A stretch of DNA of 64,000 nt from Thermothelomyces thermophilus ATCC 42464 (lineage: Eukaryota > Ascomycota > Sordariomycetes > Sordariales > Chaetomiaceae). Of this stretch, positions 27,180-38,502 are shown in pieces. The notes below the pieces were generated by a model. It saw nothing but the letters and a program-made list of their open reading frames with translations. It was not told the DNA's origin and ran no database searches. The DNA lies in the NCBI RefSeq assembly GCF_000226095.1, contig NC_016477.1:3596001-3660000 (forward strand), written 5' to 3'. Numbering within the stretch: position 1 is the first letter of the stretch; every line of letters starts with the position of its first letter. A program made the translations under genes and the position numbers.

Positions 27180-27890
27180 TAGGTAATGTCCTTCTTCTAC
27201 TAACTTCCTTTTGCTATAGCTAATCGTATTCCTAGGAATTGTTACAATCTTAAACGTAAATGACATACTATTGTAATTAAGATTAAGTAAGAGGGTTATA
27301 AAGTTACTATACCTTATAAGCGTTATTAGAATATAAAGCTATGAAAGTGTTATATAATAATAGAAGGTTTAAACAAGTATTAAAATTATATTTATATAGG
27401 TAAGAAATATAATAGTCTAAACGTTATAGATACCTATAGGTTCCTTGTTATTTTCCTTTATAATCTTAGGTTACTAACTATCTTAGTTCTTTCGAATTTG
27501 TTAGAGTAAGAGAAGGTTTCAAGGGAGATTACTAAGACCGAGGCATTACTTGCTTAGACGTTAAGCCGTTTAAGTCAATTACGTCGTTTATAGCAATCCC
27601 TACACGATCGTAGTACTAAAGTTTTTCGTCGTGGCGTAGCTTGTCTAGAGGAGGAGGAAGAGCTAGATACTCCTTTGCCGATGTCAGAGACGTAGACCCT
27701 CGTAGGTCAGGCTTAGGCGTTAGGTACTTTTGATATACTTAATTAGAAGTCGATTAGGTTAGATCCTAGTCCTAATTCTAGTAGGTTCCCCTCTTTTTCT
27801 ATTGGAGAATAGGCTTTAGAGCTGGTTTTTATAGCTAGTTAGGATTCTACTAGTAGAACTACTTTAGTTTCTTAAGGCAATTTAGGTTCT
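27180..27890 (+). pseudogene. antisense accessory frame of gypsy E
   Basis: Opposite to element E. The coiled-coil half is readable from about 27,480 to 27,690: L-S-R-L-S-Q-L-R-R-L, then V-F-R-R-G-V and a Glu run, then a D-I-L-N-like acidic tail near 27,735. The N-terminal half is too degraded to read. Same position and architecture as in B, C and D but diverged in sequence. Confidence 0.5.
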
Positions 27891-30800
27891 TAATAGGTTC
27901 CTATAAGTTGTCTTCTAATCCGAAATCAAGCTATTTAACTAGGTACTATAGTTCTCTATTAATAATATATAAATCTAGAATTTCTTTGACGTTCTATTCT
28001 TCTTCTTTATCTTTTACTTTGATATATATAGTAACCTTAGCATTTTTCGGTGCTAGTTCGAGAAGCGAAATATAAAAAATATCTATCTATAGTTATATAG
28101 GTAATAGTAATGATAATTAGTAGTTAGATGTCGAAATTCGTTCTTTGATAACAAAGGGTCTGACCTTCTTAAAGTCTAGCTTTATATTTAGTCATTTGGT
28201 TTATAAGTTTCGTATAATTAGATAGACTTTGTCTCCCCTCTCTAGGCAAGGTCCCTTGAGCCTATATTTATTGTAGTAGTTCTTTATTCTGGTCTTAACA
28301 AACTCGAGTTCCTTTTTAAGCTTTTTATATAGTGCGTATATTTGTTCTGCTTTGACTACTACTCTTAGTACTATGACCTCTAGTCCTTGCCTAAGGTCTG
28401 CTTTATATCCGTAGTTCGCGAAGAATAGTATGACTTTGGTCGTTTTCGTTAGTGTTATATTGTAAGCGAGTTATGCTATTGGTAATAGTATGACCTAGTT
28501 ATCTTGCTAGTAGTTGATATAAGAGCGGAGGTATTGCTTAATAACTTGGTTTAGTCGCTCTATTTGTCTATTAGTCTACAGGTAATATATTGTTAATAGC
28601 TTACTATTGATACCTAATCATTATATTAACGCTTACTAGAACTTTAATATAAACTTAGTATCCCTATTAGTAATCTATTCTTATAGCTAAGCATATACTA
28701 ATGTAACTTGCCAATAGATTATGTTTACTAACTGTTTTACTATCTAGGACTCCTTATAGGGAAAGAAGTATACCTATTTAGTTAGGCGATCTACTATAGT
28801 GAGAATACTATTGTAGATTACTCCTATAGCTATATCCTTAGATTTTAGTAGCTTTGTAATAAAGTCTATTGTAACTAAACTCTATAGTTTATTAGCTATT
28901 AGCAGTGGCTAAAGTAGCCTATACAGCTTATATTATACTGTTTTGCTTCGATTACAAATGTCATGATTCTATACGACTTCCTTAACTTATACCGTTAACT
29001 ATAGAAAGTCGTAGTGTTTCCTAACTTATGTAATAGTCTTCGTAACTCCTTTATATCCTCTAAGTTTCGACTTATAGAGTTCTCGAATCATCTATAGCTA
29101 TTGATCCTGGTCGTAGATATATGCTTTGCCTTGGTACTAGAGTTTCCCTTCTCTTTCTTCCACTTTGTTAGGTACTAGTGGTCCGGGTGCTACTTAATAC
29201 TATACCTCGTTAATCCTTTCTTCTCGAAAGATTATATAACACTCTAGGAACAAGTCAAGTAGATCATCTTCTACGGGTGTCTATATTTCGTAATATAGCG
29301 TTCTGTTTATTCGTTCCTTAAATAACGGTGGTGTTGTTTCTGTTTATCTTTCTATATAATCCGTTTGTCGGCTTAAGATGTCTGCTTATACGTTCTCTTT
29401 GCCTTTCTTATAGCGGATCTCAAAGTTGAATTCCGTAAGGAATTCTACCTATTGTATTTGTCGTCTGTTAAGTTCTTTTGTCGTTATAAAGTATCGTAGG
29501 TTCTTATAATCTATATATACCTATACTAGTTCAGTTATACTGCTAAGGTATAGTCGCTATTCCTTAAAAGCTTTGACAATTATAAGTAGTTCCTTGTTAT
29601 AGATTAGATAATTAAGACGTGGTCCCTGTCTTGTTATCCTAATTGTCTTCTAATGGTATAGTCTAAAGTGTCTATTTCTACCTTAAATGGCTTCTTAGGG
29701 TCTAGTAGTACTAGTATTAGATCTTTAATAATGGTATTATAGATCTATATAAATGCTTACTTATATTATTTTTCCTATTGGAATTTAGTATTCTTCTTAG
29801 TAAGTTCGTATAAAAGTTATACGATTGCTCTAAAGTTCCTAATAAACATTTAGTAGAAGTTTGTAAATCCGATAAAGCTTTATATTTCTATAACTGACGT
29901 CGGTTATAGCTAATTCTTGATAGCTTTAACCTTTAAAGGTTTTATCCGAATTTGTCCTAGGGATATCTTGTATTCTAAAAACACCGTTTTCCTAACATGG
30001 AATTCGCTCTTTTCCTTGTTAACTAATAGTTTATACGCGTATAGCGTGTCTAGCACTGCGTTTACGTACTTCCGGTGTTTGTCTATTATCTTAGAGAAGA
30101 TAAGTATATTATCAAGATAATATACTATAAATTTGTCAAGAAAGGGGTAGATAGCTTGATCAATTAGGGCTTAGAACGTTGCTAGCGCGTTTGTAAGTCT
30201 AAATAGTATGACGAGGTACTTGTAATAGCCATAGGGTATCCTAAAGGCCGTTTTCTACTTGTCGCCTTCATTGATCTATATATAGTTATAGGCTAATGGC
30301 AAGTTAAGATATATGAAATATTAGGCTCCTGCTAACTGATCTCGGAGCTGTAAGATTAATAGTAATAGGTATCGGTTTTTCATAGTCTATTTATTAAGTT
30401 GCCAATAGTCAATATATAACTATAGCTTTCTATCTTTCTTAGGCATAAATAGAATTAGGTAGCCTGCTAGCGATGTCGATAGACAGATATATCCTCTTCG
30501 AAGGTTTTCCTTTAAATATCGCTTAAGTTCTTTATTTTATATCTAGCTTATATAATAGATCTTAAAGAACTTTAGTTATACTCCTTCCTTAAGCTTAATC
30601 TTATAATCCTATAGGCTGTGTTCTAGTAATCCTTCTAGATGCTTTGGTTCAAACACTAGGTATTCTTTATATTCTTTCGGTACTTCCCTAATCTTGTCTC
30701 GTCTCTTAGTTTTCTAATAGTATACGAACTTGGTTCTGTCTATAGCAATACTAGCAATTTCTCCTATCTCAACCTACTGCTCTAATTACAATGCTCTGTA

Positions 30801-30948
30801 TTTGTTAATAGAGAGAACAGCTATTAGTAGTTTAGCTTGTTCCTCCTATCGCGATATCGATATTATTATACTGCCTCTTCTAGAGTCTATAGTAGTCTGC
30901 CTGCTACTATCTATCTCTTACGGTAAATCTATAGGATATACCTTCCCT
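27870..30948 (-). pseudogene. gypsy E pol C-terminal part, decayed
   Basis: Reverse strand: chromodomain near 27,900-28,080, integrase about 28,400-29,200, RNase H about 29,400-29,750, RT about 30,000-30,550 with Y-L-D-N at the catalytic box near 30,110. Many RIP stops. The frame continues beyond B at 38503. Confidence 0.8.
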
Positions 30949-31376
30949 TGTCACGGAAATATGCATACAGATGCCGCCTGAGCCACTGGCACGAACGGGC
31001 CAATCAAGCCAAAGGAATGATGGACCAATCAGGACGGGATCACGCTTGGCAAGAAATGATCCCAACAGAGGATCACTGGCTCACGATATAAGCCAGGTAA
31101 GCCAGTATAAATGATCACCACGACTACTAGTAATCCTAGGAGTATATATACATGTAAATAGTCACTCGTTATAGTGGACTCTAGGAGTTTACCAGTGGTA
31201 ACAATCACAATCACAGTACTCATACCGAGCATTGTTAATTACTGTAAGAGACAACTCTAAGTGTTGTTGTGAACCCTTTGGCTTCACCGAATCCCTTAGA
31301 CGACCCGCCTGCTTGTCCCGCTCAATCCACCTCCGTCTAGACCCTTTTAGAAGAAGTCTGAGTTGGGTTTGTTATA
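30949..31376 (+). repeat. 5' LTR of gypsy element B
   Basis: 428 bp. By eye it differs from the 3' LTR at about 19 positions, all transitions. TATATATA lies near 31143-31150 and the putative self-primer at 31194-31204. The U5 half is shared with the other subfamilies. Confidence 0.95.
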
Positions 31377-31392
31377 CGTTATTACTACTCCC
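31377..31392 (+). promoter_or_regulatory. primer-binding site of gypsy B, candidate self-priming type
   Basis: CGTTATTACTACTCCC follows the 5' LTR directly. It does not begin with TGG as tRNA-primed sites do. Its reverse complement matches an LTR segment at 31194-31204 apart from RIP-type differences. Confidence 0.5.
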
Positions 31393-31403
31393 TTTGTTCT
31401 GTT

Positions 31404-33660
31404 ATGGTTCAGAACAGAGGAGACTTTGACCTTGACATCGACATGGCTACTGACGTCACGGCCAAATAGCTGCTTACTTAGCTTGGTCAACTCTAGTAGC
31501 GGATCTAGGAGTTGGACTAGAGAGACAAGGCTGCTCAAGCTCGAATCAAGGAACTTAAGAATCGCGAAAAGTACTCGCAGAAGTTGGTTAACGAGGCCTA
31601 CGCCAAAATCGAAGCGCTCGAGACCGCCAAGGCGAGCCACATCAAGATCGAACTACCTGGTAAATACAGAGGAACTAAGGAGGATCTTGTAGGATTCCTA
31701 ACAAACCTCCGATCCTACTTCCGGCTTAATAACGACAAGTTTCCGGATAACAAAGCCAAAGTCCTCTATATAGCCACGAGACTAGAGGGCAAGGCACTCA
31801 GATAGTTCGAGCCTACGTGGAACGACTATCTCACTAAGGAAGACGAAGACGACCGAGACGCATTTATACAGGCAGTCTTCCAATCTTATAACCGTTTCGA
31901 AGAAGAGCTTCGAAAGGTTTTCGGCGATAAAGATAAGAAGATTTATACACAAGAAAGACTCGCTAATCTTCGACAGACCAAGTCAGTAGCCTCCTATACC
32001 GTATAGTTTAGATAGGACATGCTCAAGTCTCAGCTTAATGATGAGGCGCTGATGCAATTGTTCTACAATGGCCTGAAGGAAAAGGTTAAGGACGAGCTAT
32101 ACAAGTACGACCGGCCTAAGACCCTAGACAAATACATCGCACAGGCCATCAGAATCGATAATCAACTCTATACACGAGAGTAGCAGAAATGAGGTCAAAT
32201 GAACAGAACCACGGTTAAGGCCAATAACAAGAAAAAGCGAGCATACGTCAGTACCTCGTACAGGACGCACCCCAGAGCTATAGATATAGACGTAGCGTAG
32301 AAGCAAGATTAGAAGAAGACAACCAAAGACAAGTCTAATGTTACCTACTATAACTACAGAAAGAAAGGGCACTATAAGCGAGAATGCCGGAGCCCGAAGA
32401 AAGAATGGAAACCAACCCCTGGGAAGGAAATTGTGGCTATCGACGAAACCACTAAGGACGTCATCGAAGTAGCGGCCACGAGCTACAAAGACAAGGGCAG
32501 TGACACGGACAGTCTCGGACACGATGGCAACGGTGAAGACGAAGCACCGTACTCCGAACTGGTCACTGTGGATCTAGAGACAGGTCTCGCCGAATAGGAC
32601 ACGGCAGGAGAGTATGCACCGCCAATTTCGATTCTCCTAGCCTTGAGGCAGTGGGGTTTCATAATCACGTAGAGGCGGGATAGATCGTAGACAACCGACA
32701 CCTAAGGAATCGAAAGACCCGGACCTAATGCTCTATTCCTCTAGGAACGAATCGAATGGTACCGTAACGAAGTTTTCCGACTTAACACGGAACTACGCAA
32801 ATAGGATAGGCGCTTGACTTGACTTACCTAGTAGAGCGATGAGATGAAGGACGAAATGAGGGAACTCCGATATATCGTAGAAACCATCAAAGGAGAATAG
32901 CCTGTGACATATGATAGGCCCGATAGCTACACCGAGTATCTTGACGGCTAGCAACTTAGTAACGACGTGCAGAACCTAGAATACTAGTTTATACGAGCGA
33001 ATCGTGGGAAAGACGAACGTATATAGGAAAGTTACTAGAAGAAATACTCCTATCTTAGCACTAGAGTACCTACGGTCTACGTATAATGGGAAGGATTTGG
33101 GAAAGAGTTCTAATACCTTCTAGGCAACGCTATACGACTGTACCTGTGACACGAGGCACATACACAAGTGCCCTAGTTCCAGTGTATGGCATACGAATGC
33201 CGATATCACTTCCACAACAAATTCGAAAACAATCACTAGCCGACCCGACAGGAAAACAGGGACGGAGGCTTGTACCCTGTGGAATGGGTCTACGATGCAG
33301 GAAACAGAGCGGCCGAATTGCTCTAGAAGATCGAAGCCCGCGATCTAGAAAGCATCATAATAGTTCTAAGACGAGCCTGGCCTAGGCACTACGGAACCGG
33401 ACGAGATATATGGGACTCGTGCTAGAGTAACGATTACCTCTATCACGCGGACGAAAAGAAATTGCGAATTCGGGAGCTTTAGACGAAGCTATAGCACGCA
33501 CGATGGAAAGCAGAACAGACCTAATAGTAGGAAGCCACAAGCACCTAATGGCTTACGGAAATGAGTACGATCGACGAAGCCGCTATTAGCCGAACAACCG
33601 AAGAGGTTAGCACTAACCTAGGAAACGGGTCAGGGCCCTTCGAGGGGCCCGAAAACCATT
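31404..33660 (+). pseudogene. gag of gypsy B with long C-terminal extension
   Basis: ATG at 31404 (alternative 31443) opens a frame broken only by stops that RIP can explain. In order: a coiled N-terminus to about residue 90, a retrotransposon-gag core (P-G-K-Y-R-G-T-K, then R-L-E-G-K-A-L-R, F-R-K/R-V-F-G-D), and a zinc knuckle at 32341-32390 reading Y-Y-N-Y-x4-H-Y-x3-C, where the first cysteines are Tyr through TGC to TAC. About 420 more codons in the same frame follow, rich in Arg/Glu helices, with a C-x4-C-x2-H-x-H cluster at 33183-33212. This extension is unusual for Ty3/gypsy gag. Pol starts near 33,690 in the -1 frame. Confidence 0.75.
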
Positions 33661-33689
33661 AACGCCCGCGTAGCGGCGAGTGGTAGCGT

Positions 33690-36600
33690 AGTACAGGAGG
33701 AACTGGCGTAAGAGACCACTATACCGAGACCTCCTAGCAGAAACATAGGAAATCGCCGTAATCTTTGGACGACGGCGGCAAGACAAGCAACTATGGATAA
33801 TAGCACAATAGAAACGGCACGAAATGCTCATACTAGTAGATAGTAGAGCAGAGATGAACCTGATTTCGCCGACACTTGTGAATTAGCTGCGGATACCCTG
33901 GAGAATGAAGCGGAAGTATAGTATAGTCAAAGGGCCATTTCCGACGTAATAGGTACGTAGAGAGACTAAACCGATCGACATCACTATGGTAGGGAAGACT
34001 ATAGCAGTCGTATTTAGCATCGTAGACATAGGTAACAATAAAGATATAATATTAGGGTTACTATAGTATGAAGATTACGACCCGGACATTAGCTAGAAGA
34101 ATGGTAGCTACCTACGACCCCGAACGGAGTCGTATTCGACCAGCGAGATGGGGAGCGTACAAGGATCGCGAGAGGACGATGCTCAAGGAAAGGCATGTCC
34201 CACGGATCCACCGCAAGAGACAGACAATGGTAGGCAGACCACTACAGACTCTGGAAGAGGCGGTATAACGACATCGATATCGCGACAGGAGGAACAAGCT
34301 GAATCGCCGATAGCTATTCTCTCTATTGACGAATGCGGAGCACTGTAATAGGAGTAGTAGGTTAAGACAGGAGAAATCGCTAGTATCGCCATAGACAGAA
34401 CTAAGTTCGTATACTACTAGAAAACTGAGAGACGAGACAAGACTAGGGAAGTACCAAAGGAATACGAAGGACACCTAGCATTCGAACCGAAATATCTAGA
34501 AGGACTACTAGAACACGGCCCATGGGATCACGAGATCAAGCTTAAGGAAGGAGCACGACTAAAGTTCTTTAAGATTTACTATACGAGCCAGACATAGAAC
34601 GAAGAACTTAAGCGATATTTAGAGGAGAACCTTCGAAGAGGACATATCCGCCCGTCGACATCGTTAGTAGGCTACCTAATCCTGTTTGTGCCTAAGAAAG
34701 ACGGAAAGCTACGGTTATACGTTGACTATCGGTAACTCAACGAACAGACCGTGAAAAACCAATACCCGTTACCGCTGATCTCACGGCTCCAAGATCAGTT
34801 GGCAGGAGCCTAATATTTCACGCATCTTGACTTGCCATCGGCCTACAACTATATACGGATCAAAGAAGGCGACGAGTGGAAAACGGCCTTTAGGACACCC
34901 TATGGCCACTATGAGTACCTCGTCATGCCATTCGGACTTACGAACACGCCGGCAACGTTCTAAGCCCTGATTGATCAAGCTATCCGACCCTTTCTCGACA
35001 AATTTACGGTATGTTATCTTGACGATATACTCATCTTCTCCAAGACGATGGACGAACACCGGAAGCACGTGAAAGCAGTGCTAGACGCGCTATATGCGTA
35101 CAAGCTATCAGTCAACAAGGAAAAGAACAAATTCCACGTCAGGAAAACGGTATTTCTAGGATACGAGATATCCCTAGGATAAATCCAGATAGAACCTTCA
35201 AAGGTTAAAGCTATCAAGAATTGGCCACGACCGACGTCAGTCATAGAAGTACAAAGCTTCATCGGATTTGCAAACTTCTACCGGATGTTCATTAGGAACT
35301 TTGGAGCGATCGCACAACCTTTATACGAACTCACCAAGAAGAATGCTAAATTCCAATGGGAAGAACAACACGAGCAAGCATTCATGTAGATCCGGAACGC
35401 CATTACCAAAGACCTAATACTAGTACTACCAGACCCCAAGAAGCCATTCGAGGTGGAAACGGACGCTTCAGACTACGCCATCGGAGGACAATTAGGACAA
35501 CGAGACAAACAAGGGAAGCTACATCCTATAGCCTTCTTTTCAAAGAAGCTTAACAGACCACGTCTTAATTATCCGATTTATAACAAGGAACTACTTGCGA
35601 TTGTCAAAGCCTTTAAGGAATAGTAACTATACCTCAGTGGCATAATTAAACCGGTATAAGTGTATATAGATCATAAGAACCTACGATACTTTATGACGAC
35701 GAAGGAACTTAATAGATGACAAATACAATGGGCAGAATTCCTTACAGAATTCAACTTTGAGATCCGCTATAAGAAGGGCAAAGAGAACGTACAAGCGGAC
35801 ATCTTAAGCCGACGAACAGATCACACGAAAGGACGAACGGGAACAATACCACCGTTGTTTAAGGAACAAACAGACGGAACGCTACATCACGAAACGCAGA
35901 CACCTATAGAAGATGATCCACTTAACTCGTTCCTAGAATGCTACGTAATCTTTCGAGAGGAAAGGATCAACGAGGTATAGTATCAAGTAGCACCCGGACC
36001 AGTGGTACCTGACGGAGTAGAAGAAAAAGATGGGAAACTCTGGTACCGAGGCAAAGCGTACATCCACGACAAAGATCAACAGCTGCGGATGATTCGAGAA
36101 CTCTACGAGTCGAAACTCGGAGGATACAAAGGAGTCACGAAGACTGTCGCACAAGTCAAGAAACACTACGACTTTCCACAGTTAACGACACGAGTCAAGG
36201 AAGTCGTACGGAACTACGACATCTGCAATCGGAGCAAAATGGCACGATACAAGCCGTATAGGCTACTTTAGCCACTACCAACAGCTGACAAACCATAGAG
36301 TTTAGTTACAATAGACTTCGTTACAAAGCTGTTAGAATCTAAGGACATAGCTACAGGAGTGACCTACGATAGTATTCTTACTATAGTAGATTGCCTGACT
36401 AAATGGGCATACTTCTTTCCCTACAAGGAGTCCTAGATAGTGGAACAGTTGGCAGACATAATCTATCGGCAAGTTACATCAGTGTATGCTTGGCCGCAAG
36501 AATAGATCACCGACAGAGACACCAAGTTCGCATTAAAGTTCTGGCAAGCGTTAATGTAACGATTGGGCGTCAATAGTAAGCTGTTAACGGCATATCACCC

Positions 36601-37349
36601 ACAGACTGACGGACAAACGGAGTGACTAAACCAAGTTGTCGAGCAGTATCTCTATTCTTACGTTAACTACTAGCAAGATGACTAGGTCATGCTGTTACTA
36701 GTAGTATAACTCGCCTACAACACGACGCCAACAGAAACGACCAAAGTTACACCGTTCTTTGCGAACTACGGATATGAAGCAGACCTTAGGCAAGGACTAG
36801 AGGTTACAGTGCCGAGAGCAGTAGTCAAAGCAGAACAGATGTACGCACTATATAAGAAGCTTAAGAAGGAACTCGGGTTTGTCAAAACCAGAATGAAGAA
36901 CTACTACGACAAACACAGGCTCAAGGGACCTCGCCTAGAGAGGGGAGACAAAGTCTACCTGATCATACGAAACTTACAAACTAAATGACTAAGCACAAAG
37001 CTAGACTTTAAGAAGGTTAGACCCTTCGTTATCAAAGAACGAATTTCGACATCTAACTACCGACTATCGTTACCGTCATCTATACGCCTACAGACAGATG
37101 TTTTTCATATTTCGCTTCTCGAACCAGTACCGAAAAACGCTAAGGTTGCTATATATATCGAAGCAGAAGACGAGGAAGAAGAATAGGACATCGAAGAAAT
37201 TCTAGATTTACGTATTATCAACAGGGAACTGTAGTACCTGGTCAAATGGCTTGATTTTGGACTAGAAGACAACTCATAGGAACCAGTCAAGAATTTGAAC
37301 TACCCTAAGAAACTAGAATAGTTCCACCGGCAGAACCCGGATCGACCGT
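33690..37349 (+). pseudogene. pol of gypsy B: protease, RT, RNase H, integrase, chromodomain
   Basis: Protease at about 33,830-34,090 has L-V-D-S-R-A-E-M (family D-S-G-A; Gly changed to Arg by RIP). RT at about 34,640-35,160 has [13 protein letters not shown] and the intact Y-L-D-D box at 35015-35026. RNase H at about 35,440-35,820 has E-T-D-A-S-D and D-I-L-S-R. Integrase at about 36,060-36,800 has a zinc module with one His and one Cys changed to Tyr, then T-I-D-F, T-D-R-D-T-K-F and the H-P-Q-T-D-G-Q-T-E stretch. The chromodomain at about 37,150-37,345 has E-E-I-L-D, Y-L-V-K-W-L and E-P-V-K-N-L. Stops are TAG/TAA/TGA of RIP type. Chromodomain elements target heterochromatin, which fits insertion into other elements here. 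Confidence 0.88.
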
Positions 37350-37947
37350 AGGCACTGGCTCGGACAAAACGGCCAAGTCGGCCTCCGACAAATCCAGGCC
37401 TAAAGAAGACCAGTCAAACGGGACATCAGCACCCTAGGACCGTATATCACTAATAACGCGTACTTCGGACTCCCGCACCCTCCGTTCTTCTGCCTCTATT
37501 TCCTCTAGAGACTATATACCTCGACGAAACAGCTCGGAACCCCGCTCCTTCAAGAAACGTTTCTGGCGACAAAGGCAAGCTAATCGACTGACAGCCGTCT
37601 GAAGTTGAGTCTGAAGGACAAAAAGGGCCTCTTTAGCATCGGCCTCTTCTTGTTCCACACGCTTTTGTTCGGATATAATCTTCGTTACTATAAAGAATTA
37701 GCTACGAACATTAAGGCAACAAACTAGGTTACGAACAAGCAGACGCTACGTCGGAACCATCGTAAGAACGACCCTAACGTACGTACTCGCTACAACGAGA
37801 AGAGCCTGACGCCATACAACAAGCCAAGTTCTGCTTAAAACACCACAAATACGGTATAACGTCTACACCAGAAGAATCAATAAAAGAAGCAAGCGTAGCG
37901 CGCTGTTAGGATTTCGAAGATCGGCGCTTAGAAACACGATCTGCCAT
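37350..37947 (-). pseudogene. antisense accessory frame of gypsy B (Cys motif plus coiled coil)
   Basis: On the strand opposite to B an ATG at 37947 opens a frame of about 85 codons containing C-x5-L-A-C-C, then S-R-C-S-E-Y-V-R-x-G-R-S-Y-D-G, where the Tyr codons are RIP forms of Cys. After an apparent one-base frame slip near 37,700-37,760 a clear coiled coil follows: E-Q-K-R-V-E-Q-E-E-A, then S-R-L-A-C-L, R-Q-K-R-F-L-K-E-R-G-S-E-L-F-R-R-G, a Glu-rich helix and an acidic tail with F-D-W-S-S-L-G-L-D-L. The end abuts the pol stop. The same frame is at the same place in all five elements. I do not know its function. Confidence 0.65.
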
Positions 37948-38059
37948 CTTGTTAGTCACCAGCAGTACGGGAAAAGGGAAAAAATTACGAGGCATACGTG
38001 GAAAGGATGTTGGCGCTATTTGAAACGGCCTAAAAGAGGGCTTTCGGGTCGAAAGCCTC

Positions 38060-38074
38060 GGAGGGAGGGCATCG
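38060..38074 (+). promoter_or_regulatory. polypurine tract of gypsy B
   Basis: GGAGGGAGGGCATCG sits directly before the 3' LTR. The equivalent tract occurs in A, C and D at the same place. Confidence 0.7.
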
Positions 38075-38502
38075 TGTCACGGAAATATGTATACAGATGC
38101 CGCCTGAGCCACTGGCACGAACGGGCCAATCAAGCCGAAGGAATGATGGACCAATCAGGACGGGATCACGCTTGGCAAGAAATGATCCCAACAGAGGATC
38201 ACTGGCTCACGATATGAGCCAGGTAAGCTAGTATAAATGATCACCACAACTGCTAGTAATCCTAGGAGTATATATGCATGTAAATAGTCACTCGTTATAG
38301 TGGACTCTGGGAGTTCACCAGTGGTAACAATTACAATTACAGTACTTATACCGAGCATTGTTGATTACTGTGAGAGACAACTCTAAGTGTTGTTGTGAAC
38401 CCTTTGGCTTCACCGAATCCCTCAGACGACCCGCCTGCTTGTCCCGCTCAATCTACCTCCGTCTGGACCCTTTTAGAAGAAGTCTGAGTTGGGTTCGTTA
38501 CA
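38075..38502 (+). repeat. 3' LTR of gypsy element B
   Basis: 428 bp, TGTCACGG to GTTCGTTACA, followed by the duplicated TCCCT. Confidence 0.96.

Larger units (their letters stand above)
26647..30948 (-). mobile_element. Gypsy element E, 3' arm (interrupted by B)
   Basis: 3' LTR, antisense frame and most of pol of a minus-strand gypsy element. B is inserted at 30948/38503 with duplication TCCCT. The outer duplication is TAAAT (26642-26646 and 41773-41777). Without B the element is 7,567 bp. Confidence 0.94.
30949..38502 (+). mobile_element. Ty3/gypsy chromodomain retrotransposon B, full length, nested inside E
   Basis: 7,554 bp with 428-bp LTRs (30949-31376 and 38075-38502), termini TGTCACGG and TTACA, and target duplication TCCCT (30944-30948 and 38503-38507). 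It is the best preserved copy: RT, RNase H and integrase motifs are readable with far fewer stops, but tens of TAG/TAA stops remain, so it is not autonomous. Confidence 0.97.

Noticed and set aside
31404-37349. Element B as a potentially active retrotransposon
   Set aside because: Stops occur in gag, RT, RNase H and integrase, and zinc-binding cysteines and the protease Gly are altered.
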